Positions 1 to 7,252 of a stretch of DNA of 22,530 nucleotides are shown piece by piece (the first letter of the stretch is position 1; the number at the start of each line of letters is the position of its first letter). Below the pieces are notes generated by a model. It was not told the origin of the DNA, made no database searches, and saw nothing but the letters and a program-made list of their open reading frames with translations. A program made the translations under genes and the position numbers. The DNA is taken from positions 1 to 22,530 of the forward strand of contig DATARH010000318.1 of the NCBI GenBank assembly GCA_036264235.1, given 5' to 3'. The stretch comes from DATARH01 sp036264235. GTDB lineage: Bacteria; Pseudomonadota; Alphaproteobacteria; ATCC43930; CGMCC-115725.

Positions 1-797
1 GAGCGCCAGCGCACCGCCGCCGGCACTCCTTCGGCGGCGGCGATCTCGCGGAAGCGTTGGCCGAGTTCCGTCTTCGTCGCATAGAGCGGCGCGACGACAT
101 CGAGCCCGCTATTGATCCGGTTGTTGAAGCCCGCGGCATCGGCGCCACGATTGATCGCCAGTTTGGTCGCGTACAGCGCCTCGGGCGAGATCAGCGTGAG
201 GCGCTTGGCCCAGGCGAGGCTTTTTTCGCGCAGCTCGGCGCGCGGTACCACCCGGTTCACCATGCCCAGATCGCGCGCCATTTCCGCATCGATGGTGTCG
301 CCGAAATAGAGCAGCTCGCGGGCCTTTTTGTAGCCGATGATCGCCGGCATCACGATCGCCGGGCCGACGCTGGAAAACCGCACCTCCGGCTCGCCGAACA
401 CCGCATCATCGGCGGCGATCGTCAGGTCGCACAGCATGACCAATTCGCAGCCGCCGCCCATCACATGACCCTGGACCGAGGCGATGACCGGCTTTTTCAA
501 ATGCCACGGGGTCATCTCGAATTCGAGCTGCGGCGCCAGATGCTGGTGCGCCTTGATGGGGTCACTGCGCCAGTCGGGGTTGGCCGGTCCGGCGCCGATG
601 TCGTAGCCGGCGCAGAAGCTGCGCCCCTCGGCGCGCAGCAGGACGACGGTGGTCGTCGCCTCGGCCTCGGCCCGGGCGAAGGCGTCGAGCAATTGCCGCA
701 TCAGCTCCGGGCTGATCGCGTTGAGCTTCTCCGGCCGCTTCAGCGTGATGACGCTGACCTTGTCGTCGACTTCGTACAGCACCACCGGATCGGGCAT
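1..797 (-). CDS. Enoyl-CoA hydratase/isomerase family protein (3' end outside window)
   Basis: Crotonase-fold enzyme, expected to hydrate or isomerise an enoyl-CoA in the cytoplasm. About 265 codons are visible before the left edge. The reading starts MPDPVVLYEVDD and shows the family hallmarks: LKRPEKLNAIS near residue 20, the oxyanion-hole loop FCAGYDI, and GGGCEL followed by FGEPEV. The last two place glutamates where both catalytic glutamates of rat enoyl-CoA hydratase sit. The usual P-G-x-G-G-T-Q segment after FGEPEV is replaced by SSVGPAIVMPAIIG, as in a side branch of the family, so the true substrate is open. The start lies 15 bp after the stop of the acyl-CoA synthetase gene and has an AAGGAGG ribosome site, so the two form an operon. 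Family assignment is firm; the specific reaction is inference. Confidence 0.9.
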   Translation of the reverse strand, partial: MPDPVVLYEVDDKVSVITLKRPEKLNAISPELMRQLLDAFARAEAEATTTVVLLRAEGRSFCAGYDIGAGPANPDWRSDPIKAHQHLAPQLEFEMTPWHLKKPVIASVQGHVMGGGCELVMLCDLTIAADDAVFGEPEVRFSSVGPAIVMPAIIGYKKARELLYFGDTIDAEMARDLGMVNRVVPRAELREKSLAWAKRLTLISPEALYATKLAINRGADAAGFNNRINSGLDVVAPLYATKTELGQRFREIAAAEGVPAAVRWR

Positions 798-812
798 CGC
801 GGGCCTCCTTCG

Positions 813-2207
813 TTACGCCGTGTTGCGCTTCCAATCGCCCCAGCGGGCCAGCTTGTCGATCGCGCCGAGCCCCTCGCGGATACCCTCGACGATCGCGATG
901 CCGGCGTCGCGCAGGCAGGCGACATGCGCCGGGTCGATCGCGCCGGCGCGGGTGTGCAGCAGGTAGTGCGGCTTCTCGCTCGCCGCCGCCGCGCGAGCGA
1001 ATTGCGCCAGGTAGGCGAGCGCCGTTTCCGGCTGATCCATCGGCTGACCCAGGCAATTGTCCCGGGTGAACACGACAGCATCATGGTCGGGGCTCGCCTG
1101 CAGAGCCTTGAGCGCGTGGTCGAGATTTGGCGCGAAGGTGCCGTTGCCCCAGGCGTCGAGCGGGTTGCCGTCGCCGGTGATGTAGCCGCACAACCGGTCG
1201 AGATCGGCCTTCACATCTGGCAACAGCGGCGGCAGCTCCAAGCCAGCCTCGGCGGCCAAGTCGAGCATCAGCTCGGCGATGCCGCCGGAGGAGGTGATCA
1301 CTCCGAGCCGCCGTCCGGCCAGTCGACGCGTGCCCTGGCAGGCGGCAAGCACCTCGGTGAATTCGGCCCGGTCCGTGACCTCGATCGCGCGGTGCGCGCG
1401 CAACAGGTCGGAGAACGCAATCGGGTCGCCGGCATCGCCGGCGGTATGGGTCGTGATCGCGTGCCGAGCCCGCTCGCTGCGGCCGGCTTTCAGCACGACC
1501 ACCGGCTTGTCGCGCATCGCGGCCCGGTCGAGCGCGGCCGCGAACCGCTCGGGTGCGCGCACCGCCTCGATAAAGCAGCCGATCACGGCGGTTTCCGGGT
1601 CGTCGACCAGGAAGTCGAGGAAATCGGCGGCGGTCAGCACCGCCTCGTTGCCGCTGGAGACGATATGGCTGAAGCCGAACCGGTTGACATCGGTCAGGAG
1701 GCTCAAGCAAAAGCCGCCGCTTTGCGATACAATCCCGACATTTCCGGTCAGCCTAGCCGGGTCGCGGATCTCCTGTAGATAGCTCGAGTTGCGCCCGGCC
1801 GGGTTCAGGATGCCCATGCAATTCGGGCCGCACAGCGCGATGTCGCGCTCGCGGCAGATGTCGGCGATCCGCTGCTGCAAGGCACGGCCTTCCTCGCCGC
1901 GCTCGGCGAAGCCCCCATCGTAGATTACGGCGGCGCGAATGCCGCGCTCGGCTGCGGCGGTGAAGGCGTCGAGGACGAGCCGATGACCGACGCAGAACGT
2001 CGCCAGATCGGGCGTTTCGGGCAGTTCGGCAAATCCCGGGTAGCAGTCGCGGCCCAGCACGCTCGGGTAGTTCGGGTTGATCGGGAATACCCGGCCGGAG
2101 AAGCCGAGACGATCGAGCGAGACGATCAGCCGGCGCCCGATCGTCGGCTTTTCCGAGGCGCCGACGATCGCGATCGATCTCGGCCGGAACAGCGCATCGA
2201 GCCGCAT
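813..2207 (-). CDS. NDP-forming acyl-CoA synthetase, alpha-subunit-like (CoA-binding and ligase domains only)
   Basis: This 464-residue protein has the layout of the alpha part of ADP-forming acetyl/acyl-CoA synthetases. Residues 5-135 form a Rossmann CoA-binding domain (SIAIVGASEKP, then CGPNCMGILNP). Residues 155-300 form the first ligase domain, with SQSGG at 161-165, SSGNE ending at 188, and KAGRSE then THTAG, whose His254 matches the phospho-accepting histidine. A second ligase domain runs from about 305 (VITSSGGIAE) to the end. Single-chain homologues are about 700 residues and end in an ATP-grasp domain, which is absent here; the stop is followed directly by the hydratase gene. The ATG at 2207 was chosen over an in-frame start 123 bp upstream because a GAGGGGAAAGGGA ribosome site precedes it and family homology begins there. 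Substrate is unknown; an ATP-grasp partner encoded elsewhere would be needed for synthesis. Confidence 0.87.
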   Translation of the reverse strand: MRLDALFRPRSIAIVGASEKPTIGRRLIVSLDRLGFSGRVFPINPNYPSVLGRDCYPGFAELPETPDLATFCVGHRLVLDAFTAAAERGIRAAVIYDGGFAERGEEGRALQQRIADICRERDIALCGPNCMGILNPAGRNSSYLQEIRDPARLTGNVGIVSQSGGFCLSLLTDVNRFGFSHIVSSGNEAVLTAADFLDFLVDDPETAVIGCFIEAVRAPERFAAALDRAAMRDKPVVVLKAGRSERARHAITTHTAGDAGDPIAFSDLLRAHRAIEVTDRAEFTEVLAACQGTRRLAGRRLGVITSSGGIAELMLDLAAEAGLELPPLLPDVKADLDRLCGYITGDGNPLDAWGNGTFAPNLDHALKALQASPDHDAVVFTRDNCLGQPMDQPETALAYLAQFARAAAASEKPHYLLHTRAGAIDPAHVACLRDAGIAIVEGIREGLGAIDKLARWGDWKRNTA

Positions 2208-2344
2208 TCCCTTTCCCCTCGACCCTGGCCACCTCTCGCCGGACTCCATCCTAAGCCCTAAAAGCCGGCAATTTCGCCCCCGTTTCGCGCCCCAAACCTG
2301 ATATCGTTGGGACAGCAAGGGGATCGTCATCAGGAGGAGAGCTC

Positions 2345-3100
2345 ATGGCTTCGAACGGCAAGGTCGCGCTCGTCACCGGCGGCGGCAGCGGCATCGGCAA
2401 AGCCTCGGCGCTGGCGCTGGCCCGCGAGGGCTTCGCGGTCGTGGTCGCCGGCCGCCGCCCCGAGCCGCTCAATGCCGTGGTCGGCGAGATCGAATCGATG
2501 CAGGGCAAGGCGCTCGGCGTGCCGACCGATGTCAGCGACCCTGCCTCCGTCGAGGCGCTGTTCGCCAATACCAAGCAGGTCTTCGGCCGGCTCGACGTAC
2601 TGTTCAACAACGCCGGCTTCGGTGCCGCCGGGCTGATCGAGGAGCTGCCGTTCGACAAGTGGAATGGGGTTATCGGTTCGATCATCCACGGCACCTTCCT
2701 TTGCACGCAGCAGGCGTTCCGGATGATGAAAGACCAGAAGCCGATGGGCGGCCGAATCATCAACAACGGCTCGATCTCGGCGCATGTGCCGCGGCCGAAC
2801 TCGATTGCCTACACGACGGCGAAGCACGCCGTCACCGGCCTGACCAAATCGACTTCGCTCGACGGCCGCAAATACGACATCTCGTGCAGCCAGGTCGATG
2901 TCGGCAATGCGCTGACCGAGATGACGCAGCGCATGACCCGCGGCGTGCAGCAGGCCAATGGCGAGACGGTGATCGAACCGACCATGGATGTCGAGAACGT
3001 CGCCCGCTCGGTCGTGCTCTGCGCGACCGTCACCCCCGAGGCGAACATCCAGTTCCTGACCGTGATGGCGACCAAGATGCCGTTCGTCGGGCGAGGATAA
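2345..3100 (+). CDS. SDR family NAD(P)-dependent oxidoreductase
   Basis: Classical short-chain dehydrogenase/reductase of 251 residues, the family's normal size. The cofactor loop TGGGSGIG is at 11-18, AGRR at 35-38 carries the basic residues that usually favour NADP(H), NNAG is at 88-91, and the catalytic triad reads Ser143, Tyr156 and Lys160 (SISA, then YTTAK). The start is fixed by an AGGAGGAG site just upstream. It diverges from the CoA-synthetase/hydratase operon across 137 bp, which hints at shared control and an acyl-CoA or fatty-acid-like substrate. That link is inference; the substrate cannot be read from the sequence. Confidence 0.93.
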   Translation: MASNGKVALVTGGGSGIGKASALALAREGFAVVVAGRRPEPLNAVVGEIESMQGKALGVPTDVSDPASVEALFANTKQVFGRLDVLFNNAGFGAAGLIEELPFDKWNGVIGSIIHGTFLCTQQAFRMMKDQKPMGGRIINNGSISAHVPRPNSIAYTTAKHAVTGLTKSTSLDGRKYDISCSQVDVGNALTEMTQRMTRGVQQANGETVIEPTMDVENVARSVVLCATVTPEANIQFLTVMATKMPFVGRG

Positions 3101-3269
3101 GATTACAAAACCCACGGCGAGGACACAGGGCTCAGCCTGTCGATCAGCTACGGCATCGTGACGCAACAATAGGGCGGCAGTTCGACGCCGATAACGCGGC
3201 CGGGGACTTCACCGAATCACGGCGCGCTTATCGCGACCAAGAACGTTCCGAGGCAACAGGGAGAAGCGT

Positions 3270-3659
3270 GTGAGCGTCAGCATCATGGTCGTCGATGACG
3301 AGCCCGATGTCGCGGAGTTGTTCCGCCAACGGTTTCGTCGCGAGGCGCGGCAGGGTACTTATGTGCTGCACTTCGCCAATTCCGGCGAGGAGGCGCTGCA
3401 GCAGCTTTCCGGCGAGATCGAGCCCGAGCTGATCGTGATCCTGTCCGACATCAATATGCCCGGCATGGACGGCCTCACCTTGCTGCGCGAAATCAAGAAA
3501 TTGCGCCCCGATATGCCGGTGATCATGGTCACGGCTTACGGCGACGACGAGCGGAGGCGGCAGGCGGCGGCACACGGCGCCGCCGAGTTCGTCACCAAGC
3601 CGGTCGATTTCGAGATGCTGAAACAGCATCTGCGACAGTTGCCGACCGGTGCGGCATAG
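3270..3659 (+). CDS. Stand-alone response regulator receiver protein
   Basis: A 129-residue single CheY-like receiver domain with no output domain. The acidic pocket is Asp9-Asp10, the phospho-acceptor Asp60 (SDINMPGMDG), the switch Thr88 (VTAYG) and the conserved Lys110 (TKPVD), so it should be phosphorylatable. The start is a GTG with an AGGGAGA site upstream. Its last 11 bases overlap the start of the receiver-cyclase gene, and the two receiver domains are alike along their length (DDEPD, QRFRRE, GEEAL, DINMP, MDGLTLL, TKPVD), which suggests tandem duplication and joint expression. No histidine kinase is nearby, so the phospho-donor is unknown. It could act as a phosphate sink or a competitor for the same kinase. 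Confidence 0.93.
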   Translation: MSVSIMVVDDEPDVAELFRQRFRREARQGTYVLHFANSGEEALQQLSGEIEPELIVILSDINMPGMDGLTLLREIKKLRPDMPVIMVTAYGDDERRRQAAAHGAAEFVTKPVDFEMLKQHLRQLPTGAA

Positions 3660-4764
3660 CAGCGTGACCGGTCCTGCCAAAATCCTCGCCGTCGATGACG
3701 AGCCGGATTTCGAGCTGTTGATCCGGCAGCGCTTCCGCCGGGAAATCCGCAGCGAGGAATTCGTCTTCCGCTTCGCCCGCCACGGCGAGGAGGCGTTGAC
3801 CTTGATCGCCAACGAGCCCGATGTCGAGCTGATGCTGCTCGACATCAACATGCCGGTGATGGACGGACTTACCCTCCTCAGCAGATTGCGCGAGGGTCAA
3901 TCGCCGGTGCGAGCGATTATTGTATCGGCTTATGGTGATATGACCAATCTGCGCACCGCGATGAACCGTGGCGCGTTTGATTTCGTCACTAAGCCGGTCG
4001 ATCTCAACGATCTCGAGATCACCATCCGGAAGACGCTCGACGACATCGCCAGAGTCCGCGAGCTCGACCGCCGCCGCGCCGCGGCCGAGCGGGCCCGCGC
4101 CAATCTGGCGCGGTATTTCTCGCCGACCATCGTCGAGATGCTGGCCGAACGCGATGAGCCTTTGGGCGCAGTGCGGCGCCAAACGGTCGCTGTGCTGTTT
4201 GTCGACATCGTCGGTTTTACCCGGATGGCCGAGACGATTGCGCCGGAAGCGGTCGTCACGATGCTGCGCGAGTTTCACGAGCGTATGACCGCACAGATCT
4301 TCACCTGTGGCGGCATCGTCGAAAAATACATCGGCGATGCGATCTTCGCCGTGTTCGGCTTGCCGGCTGCAGGCGCCGACGACGCCGCCAATGCACTGCG
4401 CTGTGCCGATCGGATGATCGCAGCGCTCGACGAGTGGAACCGCGAGCGCGGGTCTAACGGTCAGCCGCCGCTGGCGATCGGCATTGGGGTCAATTACGGC
4501 CCGGCCGTCATCGGCGACGTGGGCAGCGAACACAGCATGTCGTTTACGGTGATCGGCGACACCGTCAACACGGCTAGCCGGCTGCAAGGCTTGACCCGCC
4601 GGTTCGAGACGCCTCTGGTGGTCGGCGGCCCGGTGATCGACGCCGTTCTGCCCGCAGCTTCCGAACCGGCGCCGGCTTTCTTGCAGCGATTGCAGGATCG
4701 GGGCGAGCAGACCTTGCGCGGCCGGGAAGGCGCCGTCCGGGTGTGGACACGCGCGACCGCGTAA
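3649..4764 (+). CDS. Receiver domain-class III adenylate/guanylate cyclase
   Basis: Cytoplasmic signal enzyme of 371 residues that makes a cyclic nucleotide when its receiver is switched. Residues 10-130 are a receiver domain (Asp16-Asp17, phospho-acceptor Asp65, Ser93, Lys115). Residues 132-155 are a charged helical linker (RELDRRRAAAERAR), and 180-335 are a class III cyclase catalytic domain. Metal-binding aspartates are Asp186 (FVDIVGFT) and Asp230 (YIGD); Asn307 and Arg311 (VNTASR) are the transition-state residues. Lys226 and Asp304 match the pair that selects adenine in bacterial adenylate cyclases, so cAMP is the likelier product. The start is GTG 3649 or GTG 3664; neither has a strong ribosome site, and coupling to the preceding receiver gene is likely. 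All catalytic residues are intact, so the enzyme looks active. Confidence 0.92.
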   Translation: MRHSSVTGPAKILAVDDEPDFELLIRQRFRREIRSEEFVFRFARHGEEALTLIANEPDVELMLLDINMPVMDGLTLLSRLREGQSPVRAIIVSAYGDMTNLRTAMNRGAFDFVTKPVDLNDLEITIRKTLDDIARVRELDRRRAAAERARANLARYFSPTIVEMLAERDEPLGAVRRQTVAVLFVDIVGFTRMAETIAPEAVVTMLREFHERMTAQIFTCGGIVEKYIGDAIFAVFGLPAAGADDAANALRCADRMIAALDEWNRERGSNGQPPLAIGIGVNYGPAVIGDVGSEHSMSFTVIGDTVNTASRLQGLTRRFETPLVVGGPVIDAVLPAASEPAPAFLQRLQDRGEQTLRGREGAVRVWTRATA

Positions 4765-4799
4765 TCGCGCGATCCTCTCATCGGCTCGCCGGAAAGGTC

Positions 4800-5708
4800 T
4801 CACCGGAAGGGCAACAGCGAACCGATGATCGACAGCGGGTTCGGCAGCACCGGTCCCGCCACCGCATAGCCGTAACGCCGATGGTGAAAGACGCGGGCGT
4901 AGTGATGGTGTCGGTATCGCCGGTGCCGCTCGGCCCGGGCATGACGCCCTGCCTCGTGCGCTGGAGCGGCCGGCTCCTCCGCCTCGGTACGGCCGACGGC
5001 CGGCGGCGGCGCCGTTGGCGCTTTATCGGCCGAGGCCGCTTGCTCCCGGTCGTTGCGCGAGCGTGACCATCGGGCAAATTCGTCGGGCTTGGCCGGTTCG
5101 ACCGACGCGCTGCGACTTTCCCCCGCGCCCTTCAGCAGCAGGGCGTTGCCGGCCGTGATTGTCTGGTCGAGGCCAGCGCCGGCGAACCGCGCGCTGCCGG
5201 CGAACACGGCGATCCGGCTCGGCCGGCCATCGGTTCCGACCATGATGTCGTACGATCCGGGCTCGGCCAGTCGGACGCCGCCGCTCGGGAGGTCGATCTG
5301 GAAACTGCCACCCTCGGGCAGCTGATGCAGGTGAACCTCGATACGGCCACGCGACAGCGCGATCTCCGTCGCCCGTTCTTGCAGATCGGTAAAACTGAGC
5401 TGGGTGCCGCTGGCGATATCGGCCGCAGCCGGCCCGAGTTGAAGTTCGGCTCGCGCCTTCGGATCGGTTGCAAGCCACACCCCGGTCGCGACCGGCAGGC
5501 CGACCTCCGCCCTGGTCCAGTCGGATTGGCCGAGCTGATAGATCGCCACATTGCCCGAAACCAGCGCGATCCGGCCGGCGCCCGAGGGTGGTGCGGCGGC
5601 GGGGGCGGCCGGCGGGTCCACCGCTGCGGGCTGGCCGCTCTCGGCGGCATAGGCCGAAGCGGCAGCGATCAGAGCCAACGGCAGAACGAGTTGCAGCGGA
5701 ATCCGCAT
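4800..5708 (-). CDS. Secreted FecR-domain (DUF6600-like) protein with His/Arg-rich tail
   Basis: A 302-residue exported protein. Residues 1-22 are a signal peptide ending ASAYAA. Residues 23-45 are Pro/Ala-rich. Residues 46-195 carry a FecR-like beta domain (GRIALVSGNVAIYQ, RAELQLG, GRIEVHL, IDLPSGGVRL, GSYDI), followed by DEFARWSRSRND, which resembles the start of the Asp-x-Phe-xx-Trp region of DUF6600 proteins. The downstream Gly/Tyr/Trp-rich part of DUF6600 is missing; instead there is a Pro/Ala linker and a tail rich in His, Arg and Tyr (about 255-280). The start at 5708 was chosen over one 87 bp upstream because the signal peptide begins there and a GAGGG site precedes it. It is convergent with the cyclase gene. 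Role unknown; a periplasmic scaffold or ligand-binding function is possible. Confidence 0.8.
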   Translation of the reverse strand: MRIPLQLVLPLALIAAASAYAAESGQPAAVDPPAAPAAAPPSGAGRIALVSGNVAIYQLGQSDWTRAEVGLPVATGVWLATDPKARAELQLGPAAADIASGTQLSFTDLQERATEIALSRGRIEVHLHQLPEGGSFQIDLPSGGVRLAEPGSYDIMVGTDGRPSRIAVFAGSARFAGAGLDQTITAGNALLLKGAGESRSASVEPAKPDEFARWSRSRNDREQAASADKAPTAPPPAVGRTEAEEPAAPAHEAGRHARAERHRRYRHHHYARVFHHRRYGYAVAGPVLPNPLSIIGSLLPFR

Positions 5709-6011
5709 TTTGGCGCCCTCGAGAGGCCCAGCACCGGCGGTTGCGCGAACGATAGGCGCGCGGAAGGCCACCTCCGTCCGAAACCTCATGGTCACAAACT
5801 TTTTTGCCGCTTCTATCGTTCCGTTAGCCGGAGCCGATGCGGCATTACTGACAAGGCGCCGCCCGATCTGTTATGCCGCTCTCACGCGGTGCTGCTTGTC
5901 CATTCGGACACATGGTGTTGCTTTCCATTCGGAGTTGAACGGAGCACGGGCATTGCGCGCGCCCTTGAGCGATGACATAGACGGAAGCGGGGGAACGAGG
6001 CGGACATTGCG
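5709..6011. other. 303-bp divergent intergenic region between the FecR-like gene and the nucleoside transporter
   Basis: No gene is convincing here: open frames in both directions lack ribosome sites and family likeness. The interval must hold the promoters of both flanking genes. On the minus strand an A-run (AAAAAAG, complement of 5797-5803) lies about 90 bp upstream of the FecR-like start. On the plus strand the only clear structure is a 10-bp direct repeat at 5899 and 5924. No confident -35/-10 pair was found. Confidence 0.5.
5899..5933 (+). repeat. Pair of 10-bp direct repeats upstream of the nucleoside transporter gene
   Basis: TCCATTCGGA occurs at 5899-5908 and again at 5924-5933, 25 bp apart start to start, and a similar GCTT precedes both. 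The pair lies 79-113 bp upstream of the transporter start, a reasonable place for an operator. Chance occurrence cannot be excluded. Confidence 0.4.
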
Positions 6012-7247
6012 ATGCGGGGGCTGTTGGGGATCGCGGCACTGCTGCTGCTCGCCTGGGTGCTGAGCGAAGACCGCTTCCGCGTGCCGATCCGTGTCGTCGT
6101 CGCCGGCGTTCTGCTGCAATTCGCGCTGACGCTGTTGTTCCTGAAGTTTCCGCCGGCGGCGGCGGGCTTCCTCTATCTGAACGAAGCGGTCGAGGCGCTG
6201 CAGAAGGCGACCAACGCCGGTACCGGCTTCGTCTTCGGTTATCTCGGTGGCGCCGAGTTGCCGTTTCCCGAGACCAAGCCCGGCAGCGCCTTTATCTTCG
6301 CATTTCGGGCGCTGCCGATGGTGCTGGTGGTCAGCGCGCTGGCGACGCTGTTGTTCTATTGGGGCGTGCTGCAGCGGATCGTGCAGGTTTTCGCCTGGGT
6401 GCTGCGGCGGACGATCGGCGTCGGCGGTCCGCTCGGCCTGGGCGCGGCGGTGCATATTTTCGTCGGCCATATCGAGGGGCCGCTGCTGATCCGGCCTTAC
6501 CTGCTGCGGATGAGCCGCGGCGAGCTGTTCGCGCTGATGAGCTGCGGCATGGCCGGGATCGCCGGCACGGTCATGGTTCTCTATGCCTCGCTGATCGGTC
6601 CGGTGATCCCCGACGCGCTCGGCAACATCCTGGTCGCCGCGGTAGTCAGCACGCCGGCGGCGCTGGCTATTGCGGCGCTGATGGTGCCGTTCCGGCCGCA
6701 AGCCGCGGCCGAGGGTCAGCTGGCGATCGCCGACCCGCCGGTCAGCTCGATGGACGCAATCGCCAAAGGGACCAGTGATGGCATCGTGTTCCTGGTCAAC
6801 ATCATCGCCAGCCTGGTTGTCGTCGTCGCGCTGGTGGCTCTGTTCAATTCGATCCTGAACCTGCTGCCGGATATCGGCGGCGAGCCGATCACGCTGCAAC
6901 GCCTGTTCGCCTACCTCTTTCAGCCGATCATGTGGCTGATCGGCATCCCCGGCCCGGAAACTGCGGCGGCGGCGCGGCTGATGAGCACCAAGACCGTGCT
7001 CAACGAATTCATCGCCTATGTCGATTTCGCCCATACGGCGCCGGAGGCGCTGAGCCCGCGCTCGCGGCTGATCCTGCTCTATGCGATGTGCGGCTTCGCC
7101 AATTTCGGCAGCCTCGGCATCCTGATCGGCGGCATGGGTGCGATGGTGCCGGAACGCCGCGGCGAGATCGTTCAGCTCGGTTTGCGGGCGATCCTATCCG
7201 GTACGCTCGCGACCTGCATGAGCGGCGCGATGGTGGGGTTGCTGTAG
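6012..7247 (+). CDS. Concentrative nucleoside transporter (CNT/NupC family)
   Basis: Inner-membrane symporter of 411 residues, about the NupC length, expected to import nucleosides with H+ or Na+. Hydrophobic segments run through the whole chain. Family landmarks are VGHIEGPLLIRPYL at 151-164 (first hairpin), MSRGELFALMSCGMAGIAG (167-185), VLNEFIAY (329-336) and CGFANFGSLGIL (360-371). Glu332, Asn364 and Ser367 correspond to residues that contact ribose in Vibrio cholerae CNT. The nucleobase-contacting Gly-Gln-Thr-Glu of that protein reads Gly-His-Ile-Glu here, so base preference may differ. It stands alone on its strand and ends 5 bp from the convergent thioesterase gene. Assignment to the family is firm; the substrate is inference. 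Confidence 0.92.
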   Translation: MRGLLGIAALLLLAWVLSEDRFRVPIRVVVAGVLLQFALTLLFLKFPPAAAGFLYLNEAVEALQKATNAGTGFVFGYLGGAELPFPETKPGSAFIFAFRALPMVLVVSALATLLFYWGVLQRIVQVFAWVLRRTIGVGGPLGLGAAVHIFVGHIEGPLLIRPYLLRMSRGELFALMSCGMAGIAGTVMVLYASLIGPVIPDALGNILVAAVVSTPAALAIAALMVPFRPQAAAEGQLAIADPPVSSMDAIAKGTSDGIVFLVNIIASLVVVVALVALFNSILNLLPDIGGEPITLQRLFAYLFQPIMWLIGIPGPETAAAARLMSTKTVLNEFIAYVDFAHTAPEALSPRSRLILLYAMCGFANFGSLGILIGGMGAMVPERRGEIVQLGLRAILSGTLATCMSGAMVGLL

Positions 7248-7252
7248 CGGGC

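Noticed and set aside
57..1778. 573-codon plus-strand open frame
   Set aside because: Antisense to the acyl-CoA synthetase and hydratase genes, which have clear motifs. The frame's Arg/Asp/His-rich composition without motifs is the usual GC-rich shadow.
3125..3142. Small hairpin ACAGG/CCTGT after the SDR gene
   Set aside because: Only a 5-bp stem with no T-run; too weak to call a terminator.
3101..3172. In-frame 23-codon extension directly after the SDR stop codon (DYKTHGEDTG...IVTQQ)
   Set aside because: The SDR is complete at 251 residues and ends as its relatives do. The extension could be a gene remnant or readthrough tail, but nothing beyond an open frame supports it.
5871..7034. 387-codon minus-strand open frame extending into the 5709-6011 gap
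   Set aside because: Complement of the nucleoside transporter; rich in Asp/Arg/Gln/His with no recognisable domain.
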